Assembly (NCBI GenBank): GCA_021735115.1
Contig: JAIPHQ010000048.1
Span: 1 to 6,147 of the forward strand
Source of the DNA: Candidatus Omnitrophota bacterium
GTDB lineage: Bacteria > Omnitrophota > Koll11 > Duberdicusellales > 4484-171
Direction of reading: 5' to 3'
Length of the DNA stretch: 6,147 nt
The notes below the pieces were generated by a model. The model was not told where the DNA came from and did no database searches. It saw nothing but the letters and a program-made list of their open reading frames with translations. Every line of letters begins with the position of its first letter. Position 1 is the stretch's first letter. Positions 1 through 5,227 of the stretch are shown here, one piece after another. The position numbers were made by a program, and so were the translations under genes.

Positions 1-151
1 ACCAAATATCTTTGATTTTTTTCTTTAAACTAACTCCAAGCGGGCCATAATCCCAAATACTGGATAATCCTCCATAAATCTGAGAACCACCAAAAATAAA
101 GCCCCGGCGCTTACATAAAGAAATAATTTTTGTTAATTTATCCTCTGCCAT
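1..151 (-). CDS. glyQS: Glycine--tRNA ligase, single-chain class II type, N-terminal fragment
   Basis: This enzyme charges tRNA-Gly with glycine in the cytoplasm. Only the first 50 codons are in the window; the gene runs off the left edge. It starts at the ATG at 151. The N-terminus carries the landmarks of alpha2-type bacterial/archaeal/eukaryotic Gly[11 protein letters not shown] (about residues 12-20), the IYGGL segment (about 24-28), and WDYGPLGV followed by a lysine-rich stretch ending KDIW (about 32-50). The alpha2beta2 enzyme does not have this start. No Shine-Dalgarno lies at a usable distance; an AAGG is about 14 nt upstream. A TATAAT box ends 8 nt before the ATG, so translation may be leaderless or nearly so, or may rely on read-through from the upstream gene. 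The gap to that gene's stop is 40 bp. Family identity is firm from the motif run; the symbol varies between databases (glyS or glyQS). Confidence 0.9.
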   Translation of the reverse strand, partial: MAEDKLTKIISLCKRRGFIFGGSQIYGGLSSIWDYGPLGVSLKKKIKDIW

Positions 152-159
152 AAACTACA

Positions 160-187
160 ATTATACCTTAAAAATTAGATTTTTTAA
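160..187 (-). promoter_or_regulatory. Candidate promoter for the glycyl-tRNA synthetase gene
   Basis: On the minus strand a perfect TATAAT lies at 165-160, with a weak -35 TTAAAA at 187-182 (4 of 6 matches to TTGACA) and a 16-nt spacer. The predicted start is around 153, so the leader before the ATG at 151 would be almost absent. The region is very AT-rich, so chance matches are likely. The case rests mainly on the perfect -10 box in an intergenic gap and on the same 16-nt spacing seen at two other gaps in the window. Confidence 0.4.
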
Positions 188-189
188 GG
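166..189 (-). terminator. Hairpin between ynbE-ydbL and glyQS; weak terminator or operator
   Basis: A perfect 9-bp inverted repeat, CCTTAAAAA (166-174) and TTTTTAAGG (181-189), flanks a 6-nt loop. It begins 2 bp after the stop codon of the upstream gene. No T-tract follows it on the minus strand; the next bases are TATAATTGTAG. It is therefore a poor intrinsic terminator. It overlaps the possible -35 of the glyQS promoter, so an operator role is equally possible. Confidence 0.35.
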
Positions 190-191
190 AT

Positions 192-731
192 TTATTTTCT
201 CTGCCAGGTGTATTCTCCTTTGCCTGAATCGTAAATTTTAAAATACCAGCCTGAAGAGGCGCGTTTGTAATGATCTTTAAAAAATATCTTTTCCACTGCA
301 GAAAGTTTAGCATCATTCTTTTTTGCAGTATTTTCATAGATAATCTTACGGTCCTTATTCTCTCCAGATATAATTTCTTTTACCTGGCTAGGTGCATCAC
401 TTTTTATTACTTCTAAATATCCATTCCTACTTTCACCGATATAAGCTTTATTAAAATAATCTTCGATCTTTGCAGCTCTTTGTTTTCTCCTTTTAATAGC
501 ATCTTCTAAATTATCTGCTGCATAAACTATACCAATACTAAAAAGCGAATTCATCTGAGGTTGATCTGAACCATAGATTTGATCTTCAATTGATTCTGCT
601 TCCTTTACAACGTGCTGGTAAACATCTAGGCGCATATTAATATCTACTTTAAGCGGTTTTTTTGTTTCAACTGACACCTTCGCGCAACCAAATAAAATAA
701 GTACGACTAAAACCATGCCTAATTTTTTCAT
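192..731 (-). CDS. YnbE-YdbL fusion lipoprotein (YnbE-like N-terminus, DUF1318 C-terminus)
   Basis: This is a 179-residue lipoprotein. The signal peptide ends in the lipobox LFGC with Cys16 as the lipidated residue. Residues 17-54 resemble the small E. coli outer-membrane lipoprotein YnbE: a short variable part, then PLKVDINMRLDVYQH, matching the YnbE pattern of a proline, an I/V-x-I-N-M strand and a charged strand. Residues 73-179 match YdbL/DUF1318: a charged helix, GESRNGYLEVI (99-109), a conserved N-x-x-R-x-x-x-Y helix (125-132), an A-K-K-N segment (136-139) and a Trp-containing C-terminus ending WQRK. In E. coli, YdbH and YnbE form a bridge between the membranes that supports outer-membrane lipid homeostasis, with YdbL as modulator. 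The YdbH-like gene lies directly upstream, 26 bp away, which repeats the E. coli order. Residues 60-72 are a hydrophobic stretch ending VYAA, possibly a signal-peptide relic. A strong GGAGGG ribosome site (744-739) sits 7 nt before the ATG. The DUF1318 call is firm; the YnbE part rests on motif likeness. Confidence 0.78.
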   Translation of the reverse strand: MKKLGMVLVVLILFGCAKVSVETKKPLKVDINMRLDVYQHVVKEAESIEDQIYGSDQPQMNSLFSIGIVYAADNLEDAIKRRKQRAAKIEDYFNKAYIGESRNGYLEVIKSDAPSQVKEIISGENKDRKIIYENTAKKNDAKLSAVEKIFFKDHYKRASSGWYFKIYDSGKGEYTWQRK

Positions 732-757
732 GTTTTATCCCTCCATTAAAAATGCGA

Positions 758-1657
758 TTATTTAACTAATACATCATGCAACTTAATAGTTATGTTTCTT
801 TTCCCTAATTCTTCTGAGAAAAAATTTGCTTCCAAAACAAGATTGTTTTTCTCTGTCTCTGCTCCTATACTTCCTGTATCATATTTGTAATTCTTTAAGT
901 TGTCAAGGAGGTAGCGGTAAGACTTTTTATCAAGCCGATTTTTTAAAAAATCTAAAGAAGTTTCCTCTTTAAAATTAATTACTCCTCCTTCTAGGCCATC
1001 TATATCTAAATCCAGGTAAGATATTTTATTGTTCTTAAAACAACAGTCACCTTTGCCGCTAAACTTTCCTTCTAAATTTATTTTCTTTTTATCCCCAAAT
1101 AAAAAAATTATATCTGATAAAGCTAGGTCTTTAACAACTAAATCTATACAAATATTGTTAAAATCACCTAAATTAAGATAACCTGACAATAGAAAAGCAG
1201 AGTCAATAAAAGTAGACTCCAGATTATAAAAATATAATTTATTTTCTTCTAACTTAATAGATAAACTAAAATTTCCTATTTCTTTACCTTTAAACAATAA
1301 ATTATTTCCAAAAAACTGATGGTAATCGTCATAAGGAATAAAGTCAAAATTTAAACTGCCAAGCTGTTGATCCTTAATTTGAGCATCAACGATTCTTAAA
1401 GAATCCAGACTTAACCAAAAGGGAAAGTTAACCTCATACCTGGCTTCAATATTCTTTGCCTTAAACTGAAAATTATCCTTAACTAAATTAGCTTTATCTA
1501 TAATAATCTTTTTAAGCCCGATATTAACTTTTTCAAAAGAGGCTTCAATTTTAAAATTATAATTTAGATAATACTTTAAAGATTCTTTCGCTATCATATT
1601 TCTAGCTAAAAAAACTATTGCAACCACTAAAAATAAAGATATAAATATTTTTTTCAT
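758..1657 (-). CDS. Short YdbH-like / AsmA-like intermembrane protein
   Basis: This 299-residue protein has one N-terminal membrane segment (about residues 4-18, after MKK) and the rest would be periplasmic. Residues 25-95 resemble the start of AsmA-like/YdbH beta-groove proteins: a short helix, a strand beginning 'FEKVNIGLKKI', then alternating strands. Residues 170-299 follow the C-terminal pattern of YdbH: an 'IDLVVKDLALSDIIFLFG' type segment, a glycine-rich G-x-x-x-G-x-G strand (197-203), Gly-Gly at 224-225, a helix ending in LKNYKYD (254-260), and final strands that alternate polar and hydrophobic residues. YdbH is anchored in the inner membrane and bridges to outer-membrane YnbE in E. 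coli. That protein is about 880 residues, so this one is roughly one third as long. The next gene encodes a YnbE-YdbL fusion, which strongly supports the assignment. The start follows the nuclease stop by 18 bp and has no visible Shine-Dalgarno. A generic AsmA/DUF748-like protein is the alternative. Confidence 0.68.
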   Translation of the reverse strand: MKKIFISLFLVVAIVFLARNMIAKESLKYYLNYNFKIEASFEKVNIGLKKIIIDKANLVKDNFQFKAKNIEARYEVNFPFWLSLDSLRIVDAQIKDQQLGSLNFDFIPYDDYHQFFGNNLLFKGKEIGNFSLSIKLEENKLYFYNLESTFIDSAFLLSGYLNLGDFNNICIDLVVKDLALSDIIFLFGDKKKINLEGKFSGKGDCCFKNNKISYLDLDIDGLEGGVINFKEETSLDFLKNRLDKKSYRYLLDNLKNYKYDTGSIGAETEKNNLVLEANFFSEELGKRNITIKLHDVLVK

Positions 1658-1675
1658 TTTATAATAGTAGGAAGG

Positions 1676-2437
1676 CTACTCTTTCTCTATGACTCTTATT
1701 TCTTCTGGGCTATTTATAATTATTTCCGGGCCATTGTATTCTCTGATTCTTCCCGAAACTTCAATAGTTTTACCCCGATAAAAATCAGCCGGATTTATAC
1801 CATTTTGATGAAAGTAATCTAAGGTATTATTAAAAATCACTACAGTAAAATCGGTCTTGTAATCCGGACCAAAATTTAGATAAGTACACTTATTAGATTG
1901 ATAAGTAGTAAGAACTTTTCCTTTAACTGTACGAATTTGATTTATAAACCGATGCGCTTGTTGGGGGCTGATTGCCTGATACACTCCCCACATCCCTCTA
2001 TTGCTTTGGCGGGCTTGTTTTTGAGCTTTAGCTAATACCTCAACATATTTAACGTTAGGCGGATAAGTATACAAGGTAGCATATCCTTTTTCTAGTAACT
2101 CTTTATTTACAAAATTATCATTGATAAAACAATAACCAAGCAGCCGCCCATAACGGTCTTTTTTATCAATATCAAATTCGACTCTAATAGTCTTTCCTTC
2201 AACTAACTTTTTGTTAAATTGAGTAGCTTCACGAGCAAAAGGTTGAGGGTCATAAACAAATTGAGCCCCTTTTTTGATTCTTGATTCTGGAGTGTCAATA
2301 CCGATATAGCGAAGATGCTCTCCAGTTGAAAGAATTATTGTATCTCCGTCTACAACTTTTTTTACTTTAATTTCAGAATAATCGGCAGGATTACAAGCTG
2401 ATAAGAAAAAAAATATTATTAATAAAAATTTCTTCAC
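1676..2437 (-). CDS. Thermonuclease-family (SNase-like) lipoprotein with C-terminal OB-fold-like domain
   Basis: This is a 253-residue envelope nuclease homologue. The signal peptide ends in the lipobox LSAC (Cys15), so the protein is probably membrane-anchored outside the cytoplasm. Residues 22-152 are a full staphylococcal-nuclease domain. VVDGDT gives the calcium-binding aspartates (D30, D32). LRYIGIDTPE gives R43, D48, T49 and E51, and DRYGR gives R98. By family knowledge these match the catalytic Arg35, Glu43 and Arg87 of SNase, so activity on DNA or RNA is expected. Residues about 170-250 form a strand-rich domain with 'GKTIEVSGRIREYNGPEII', a pattern typical of OB folds, and probably bind nucleic acid. 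It starts at a GTG at 2437 that overlaps the upstream TGA (GTGA), which points to translational coupling; no independent Shine-Dalgarno is seen. Possible roles are nucleotide scavenging or eDNA processing; the substrate cannot be read from sequence. Confidence 0.88.
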   Translation of the reverse strand: MKKFLLIIFFFLSACNPADYSEIKVKKVVDGDTIILSTGEHLRYIGIDTPESRIKKGAQFVYDPQPFAREATQFNKKLVEGKTIRVEFDIDKKDRYGRLLGYCFINDNFVNKELLEKGYATLYTYPPNVKYVEVLAKAQKQARQSNRGMWGVYQAISPQQAHRFINQIRTVKGKVLTTYQSNKCTYLNFGPDYKTDFTVVIFNNTLDYFHQNGINPADFYRGKTIEVSGRIREYNGPEIIINSPEEIRVIEKE

Positions 2438-2811
2438 TGTAGCTGTTCAACTATTTCAAAAAATATTTTTTGAGCAAATTGAGGCTTAGGCATATAGCTG
2501 CGGCGGGCGGCTATTTTTAGTCTTTGGTAATCTGTATCTATACTATTTATCCTAAAAGTTACTGCATGTTCAGAAACCACAGCTTTAATGTATCCTCTGG
2601 CTTGATTTATAACTAAAATTTCAGCTTCCTTTTCCTCTAGCGTATCTAGGCAAAGATCCCAAAGAACTCGATACTCAGTTGAAATTTTTCCTTCTGCTGC
2701 ATCATTGCTTAAAGCATATCCGCCGGCAGCTCCAGCTCCAATTAAAACTGGAATACAACCAGTAGATAATAAGATAAAAATACAACTTAAGTAAACAATT
2801 TTTTCTTTCAT
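2434..2811 (-). CDS. DUF3568-family lipoprotein
   Basis: This small envelope protein has 125 residues from the ATG at 2811; a GTG at 2823 in the same frame would add four. It has a signal peptide and a lipobox-like LSTGC (Cys19; serine at -3 is slightly atypical). A glycine/alanine-rich segment, GAGAAGGYALSNDAAEG, follows, then a compact alpha/beta domain with 'VLWDLCLDTLEE', a strand-turn-strand (VINQARGYIKAVV) and a final helix. This layout is that of DUF3568 proteins, whose function is unknown to me. A promoter-like sequence lies just upstream, with the predicted transcript start at about 2823. The transcript would then begin at the GTG or have a leader of about 12 nt without a Shine-Dalgarno. 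It overlaps the downstream nuclease gene by 4 bp if that gene starts at its GTG, so the two are probably co-expressed. Confidence 0.75.
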   Translation of the reverse strand: MKEKIVYLSCIFILLSTGCIPVLIGAGAAGGYALSNDAAEGKISTEYRVLWDLCLDTLEEKEAEILVINQARGYIKAVVSEHAVTFRINSIDTDYQRLKIAARRSYMPKPQFAQKIFFEIVEQLQ

Positions 2812-2829
2812 TAATTTAATCACAGGACA

Positions 2830-2857
2830 AATATATCAAAAAAATAATATTTTGCAA
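2830..2857 (-). promoter_or_regulatory. Candidate promoter of the envelope gene block
   Basis: On the minus strand, TTGCAA (2857-2852; 4 of 6 matches to TTGACA) and TATATT (2835-2830; 5 of 6 matches to TATAAT) are separated by 16 nt. They fill the 37-bp gap between the epimerase and DUF3568 genes. The predicted start falls near 2823, at or just before the first codon. AT-rich sequence makes chance matches common, but the position is right for a new transcription unit. Confidence 0.5.
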
Positions 2858-2860
2858 GCT

Positions 2861-3823
2861 TTAGTTGGTTGGCTTTATTTTTTTAAAACAAACTCGACTA
2901 CTTTTAACTAAAGCATCCTTAGCTTTATAGGGAGGCCTGAACCCTAAAGATTTAATTTTTTCGGTACTATAAGCTCTATCTTTAAGAAAAAAACTAAAAC
3001 GTTTACCGAAAAAAGGAATTCGACAGAAAAAATATGTTAGAAAAGAGGGAATGAATAAAGGAGGTTTTACTCCAATACCTTCAGCCATTTTCTTAAACAC
3101 CTGTTCTATGTTTAATACTTCATCATCAGCTACAAAAAATGAGCTTTCAAACATAGCATCACTTTCTAAAGCAAAAATTATTGCTTCTACTACATTTTCA
3201 ACATAAGCCAGATGAAGCTTATATTTACCGCCTTCAAACAGAGGGACCATCCTCCACCTTAATAATTTAAGTAAAAACGGAAAAGCATGAGGTTCATCTT
3301 CACCGTAAACCATAGGAGGCCTTAAAATAATTACTGGTAGGCCTTTTCTTCGGTATACTAAAACTTTTTTTTCTGCTTCTAACTTTGAATGCCCATAAGC
3401 ATTAGTTGCAGAGTGAGGTAACTCTTCGGTCAAAGGTAACTCTTTATTCCCGCTTACAACAGCTACCGAGCTTAAATAGATAAACCGCTCTATGCCAAGT
3501 TCAACCCCAAGTTTACAAATATTTTCAGTTCCAAAAATATTTGTTTTATCAAGATTTTTTTTCTTTTTTCCTTCTACACAGGCTGCACAATGAATAATAA
3601 TATCTATAGGAATTTTAGTTAATTTTTCTAAATCTTTCTCTTTGGTTATATCAGCTTTTATTAATTTTATTTTCTTTTTGATTTTGCTAGTTCTTTCTGG
3701 AAAGCGACTAATAGCAACAATAGAATATTGATCTAAGCCAATAAGCCGGCTTATAAGGTGCCTGCCAATAAAACCAGTAGCTCCAGTAACAAGAATAGTC
3801 TTTTTTTTGTTAATTTTTGCCAT
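2861..3823 (-). CDS. NAD-dependent epimerase/dehydratase (extended SDR family)
   Basis: This is a 320-residue oxidoreductase of the extended short-chain dehydrogenase family. The N-terminus has the NAD(P)-binding motif TGATGFIG (residues 13-20) after a lysine-rich start. D58 lies in a 'KADI' strand, and IIIHCAA (75-81) follows. The active site has Ser118-Ser119 (LSS) and Y143-GHS-K147 (YxxxK). RPPMVYG, beginning about 30 residues later, is the usual substrate-side loop. Such enzymes act on nucleotide sugars or related hydroxy/keto compounds; the substrate cannot be assigned, and the likeness is to UDP-glucose-4-epimerase and HpnA-type proteins. I chose the ATG at 3823 because it lies one base after the stop of the upstream aldo/keto reductase, typical of coupling. 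A TTG at 3844 would overlap that gene and has no ribosome site. The lysine-rich N-terminus is encoded by an A-rich run, including eight A in a row. Confidence 0.88.
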   Translation of the reverse strand: MAKINKKKTILVTGATGFIGRHLISRLIGLDQYSIVAISRFPERTSKIKKKIKLIKADITKEKDLEKLTKIPIDIIIHCAACVEGKKKKNLDKTNIFGTENICKLGVELGIERFIYLSSVAVVSGNKELPLTEELPHSATNAYGHSKLEAEKKVLVYRRKGLPVIILRPPMVYGEDEPHAFPFLLKLLRWRMVPLFEGGKYKLHLAYVENVVEAIIFALESDAMFESSFFVADDEVLNIEQVFKKMAEGIGVKPPLFIPSFLTYFFCRIPFFGKRFSFFLKDRAYSTEKIKSLGFRPPYKAKDALVKSSRVCFKKIKPTN

Positions 3824-3824
3824 T

Positions 3825-4799
3825 TTATTTTGTTTGGGCTTCAATTTTTTTAATTCTTTGATTGAGAATATATTTTATCTTATCTAAATCGTTTTCCGAT
3901 AGATTAAAATTGGCACTCTCTAAGTTTTCTAACAATTGATCAGGTTTTCGTGAACCAACAATACTTGAAGTTATCCCACCTTGAGAAAAGTTCCAGTTTA
4001 TCACAAGTTGGGTAAGAGTTTTTTGATAACCGGACGCAATACTTTCTAATTCTTCTAAGGTTTCTTTATTTATGGAAAAATAAGGTTCAGTAAAATGGAA
4101 TGATTTTAATTTTCGATTTCTATCGCTAGGAATAGTTGATTCTTTTAAAAAAAACTTACCGGTAAGTAACCCGCTATATAAAGGAGCATAACTTATAATT
4201 GCGATATTATTTTTTTGACAAAAAGGAACAACATCTGACTCAATATCACGCACAAACATGCTATACTCAGGCTGCAAACAATCAAGCGGGCAATATTTCA
4301 TGAATTCTGACATCTGATCTACTGAATAATTGCTTACCCCTACCGCTTTAGTTATTCCCTTTTGTTTTAACTTATGCATGGTTTCAGCAGTTTCGGCAAT
4401 TGGAGTATCAGGGTCCGGCCAATGGACTTGATAAAGATCAAAATAATCAGTTTGCAGACGGCTGCGTGAGAGATCAACTTCTTTAAGCATCCTTTTTTTA
4501 TCTAAATTATGTAAGATGTCAGAGCCTTGCCAATCAAGACCTAATTTAGTAGCTACTGCTACCTTAACTCTTAATTTATGTTTTCTTAAAAAATCTCCAA
4601 TAACTCGTTCAGAACGCCCCCGCCCATAGACCGGAGCGGTGTCTATCATTGTAATTCCTCTTTTAAGAGCTAAATCTAGGACTTCTACAGAATTTTTATC
4701 TTCTTGGGGGCCCCACCAAATGTCACCGCCAAAAGCCCAGGTGCCCAAAGTAACCGGAGAAATTGGAGTATCAATATTATTGATTTTTCTCTGTTTCAT
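3825..4799 (-). CDS. Aldo/keto reductase
   Basis: This 324-residue cytosolic NADPH-dependent oxidoreductase would reduce aldehydes or ketones on a TIM barrel. The four catalytic residues are all visible: D53 in IDTAPVYG, Y58 in the same segment, K85 in VATKLG and H126 in QVHWPDP. GVSNYS follows in the middle. The NADPH-binding C-terminal signature IVGSRKP...QLLEN sits near residues 280-292. The N-terminal TLGTWAFGG and the GRGRSE loop resemble the YhdN/perakine-reductase-like branch. The natural substrate is unknown. There are two candidate starts, ATG at 4805 and ATG at 4799. AAAGAGA (4812-4806) is 6 nt from the second but directly abuts the first, so the second is preferred. The gene has its own promoter-like sequence and is followed at once by the epimerase gene, so the two may act on the same sugar or carbonyl compound. 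Confidence 0.92.
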   Translation of the reverse strand: MKQRKINNIDTPISPVTLGTWAFGGDIWWGPQEDKNSVEVLDLALKRGITMIDTAPVYGRGRSERVIGDFLRKHKLRVKVAVATKLGLDWQGSDILHNLDKKRMLKEVDLSRSRLQTDYFDLYQVHWPDPDTPIAETAETMHKLKQKGITKAVGVSNYSVDQMSEFMKYCPLDCLQPEYSMFVRDIESDVVPFCQKNNIAIISYAPLYSGLLTGKFFLKESTIPSDRNRKLKSFHFTEPYFSINKETLEELESIASGYQKTLTQLVINWNFSQGGITSSIVGSRKPDQLLENLESANFNLSENDLDKIKYILNQRIKKIEAQTK

Positions 4800-4820
4800 A
4801 ATCATTCTCTTTAAGATTTT

Positions 4821-4848
4821 ATTATAGAATAAAGCCTAAAAATTACAA
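4821..4848 (-). promoter_or_regulatory. Sigma70-type promoter of the aldo/keto reductase-epimerase pair
   Basis: On the minus strand, -35 TTGTAA (4848-4843; 4 of 6 matches) and a perfect -10 TATAAT (4826-4821) are spaced by 16 nt. They lie in the 95-bp gap upstream of the reductase start. The predicted transcript starts near 4814, giving a leader of about 15 nt that just includes the AAAGAGA ribosome site. This is the best promoter candidate in the window. Confidence 0.6.
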
Positions 4849-4866
4849 GGATTTGAAAAGTTACTA

Positions 4867-4892
4867 ATTTTCCCACTGCGAAGGTGGAAAAT
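4867..4892 (-). terminator. Hairpin after the small gene; possible weak terminator
   Basis: The arms are ATTTTCCCAC (4867-4876) and GTGGAAAAT (4884-4892). They pair over 9 bp with one bulged base and a 7-nt loop. The hairpin starts 2 nt after the stop codon of the small gene and lies upstream of the next promoter, as a terminator would. On the minus strand only a broken T-run (TAGTAACTTTT) follows, so intrinsic termination would be weak. It may instead protect the 3' end of the transcript. Confidence 0.45.
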
Positions 4893-4894
4893 AG

Positions 4895-5164
4895 TTATGG
4901 GGAAAAAATAAGTTCTTTTTGGCAGTATTCGAGAAGATCTTTTTCTCTTTTTTTGTCTAAAATTGACCAACCATAAACAATTGTTCCGATTGTATCAGAT
5001 ATTTTCAAACAATGGGTATCAAAAGCTAAATCTTCCGGGATATCATCGCCACCGATATAAGACCAGCGTTTGCCATGAATCTCTGCTAAGTGGATAACCA
5101 CTCCAAATTCATTGGCTACTCGTTTTGCAACTTGATTAAATTTTTCTTTTATATTTTCTTCCAT
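4895..5164 (-). CDS. Small protein of unknown function downstream of hydG
   Basis: This 89-residue protein is not one I recognise. It has no signal peptide or membrane segment and looks soluble. A charged N-terminal helix (residues 1-20) is followed by a strand-rich core: GVVIHLAEI (21-29), a WSYIGGDD turn (34-41), a Cys in THCLKI (50-55), IGTIVYGW (59-66), and a charged C-terminal helix with Cys81. The start is the ATG at 5164, preceded by AGGGA (5178-5174) with a 9-nt spacer. Reading on upstream to a TTG at 5194 would add a PAGRQ segment that is only the translated palindromic repeat, so I rejected that start. It follows hydG by 63 bp on the same strand and is probably co-transcribed. A link to the radical SAM enzyme is inference from position alone. 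The regular composition and ribosome site support a real gene. Confidence 0.65.
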   Translation of the reverse strand: MEENIKEKFNQVAKRVANEFGVVIHLAEIHGKRWSYIGGDDIPEDLAFDTHCLKISDTIGTIVYGWSILDKKREKDLLEYCQKELIFSP

Positions 5165-5167
5165 CTT

Positions 5168-5223
5168 GTTTCGTCCCTGCCTGCCGGCAGGCAAGCTTTC
5201 GTCTATCGTCTTTCGTCCTTCGG
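5168..5223. repeat. Heptamer tandem repeat array with embedded palindrome
   Basis: On the plus strand, four contiguous 7-bp units run 5196-5223: CTTTCGT, CTATCGT, CTTTCGT and CCTTCGG. On the minus strand the consensus is ACGAAAG. A further TTTCGT copy (5169-5174) lies on the far side of the palindrome. The array fills most of the gap between hydG and the small gene. From memory, such short GACGAAAG/GACGATAG arrays are scattered through genomes of some candidate phyla; this is not verified here. It is too short and irregular to be a CRISPR. Confidence 0.75.
5178..5193. repeat. 16-bp perfect palindrome TGCCTGCCGGCAGGCA
   Basis: This GC-rich perfect palindrome sits in an AT-rich gap and could fold as a 6-bp stem with a CCGG loop. 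It has no T-tract, so it is not a terminator. Its edge supplies part of the AGGGA ribosome site of the small gene. Palindromes of this type, read as PAGRQ in either direction, are a dispersed repeat I associate with candidate-phylum genomes. Confidence 0.8.
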
Positions 5224-5227
5224 AACG

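Noticed and set aside
2836..2860. Terminator after the epimerase gene
   Set aside because: There is a T-run (ATTTTTTTG on the minus strand) but no GC stem before it; the sequence is better read as promoter spacer.
3800..3809. Run of eight A followed by G (A AAA AAG) at the start of the epimerase gene as a programmed frameshift site
   Set aside because: Lysine-rich, AT-rich coding makes such runs expected. No alternative product or downstream stimulatory structure is apparent.
4639..4827. Plus-strand open frame of 62 codons
   Set aside because: It lies antisense to the aldo/keto reductase, whose catalytic residues are all present, and has no ribosome site or family likeness.
5165..5194. N-terminal extension of the small gene from a TTG, giving a PAGRQ segment
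   Set aside because: The extension is translated repeat sequence. The ATG at 5164 has a well-spaced AGGGA site.
5168..5223. CRISPR array
   Set aside because: Units are 7 bp and contiguous, with no spacers.
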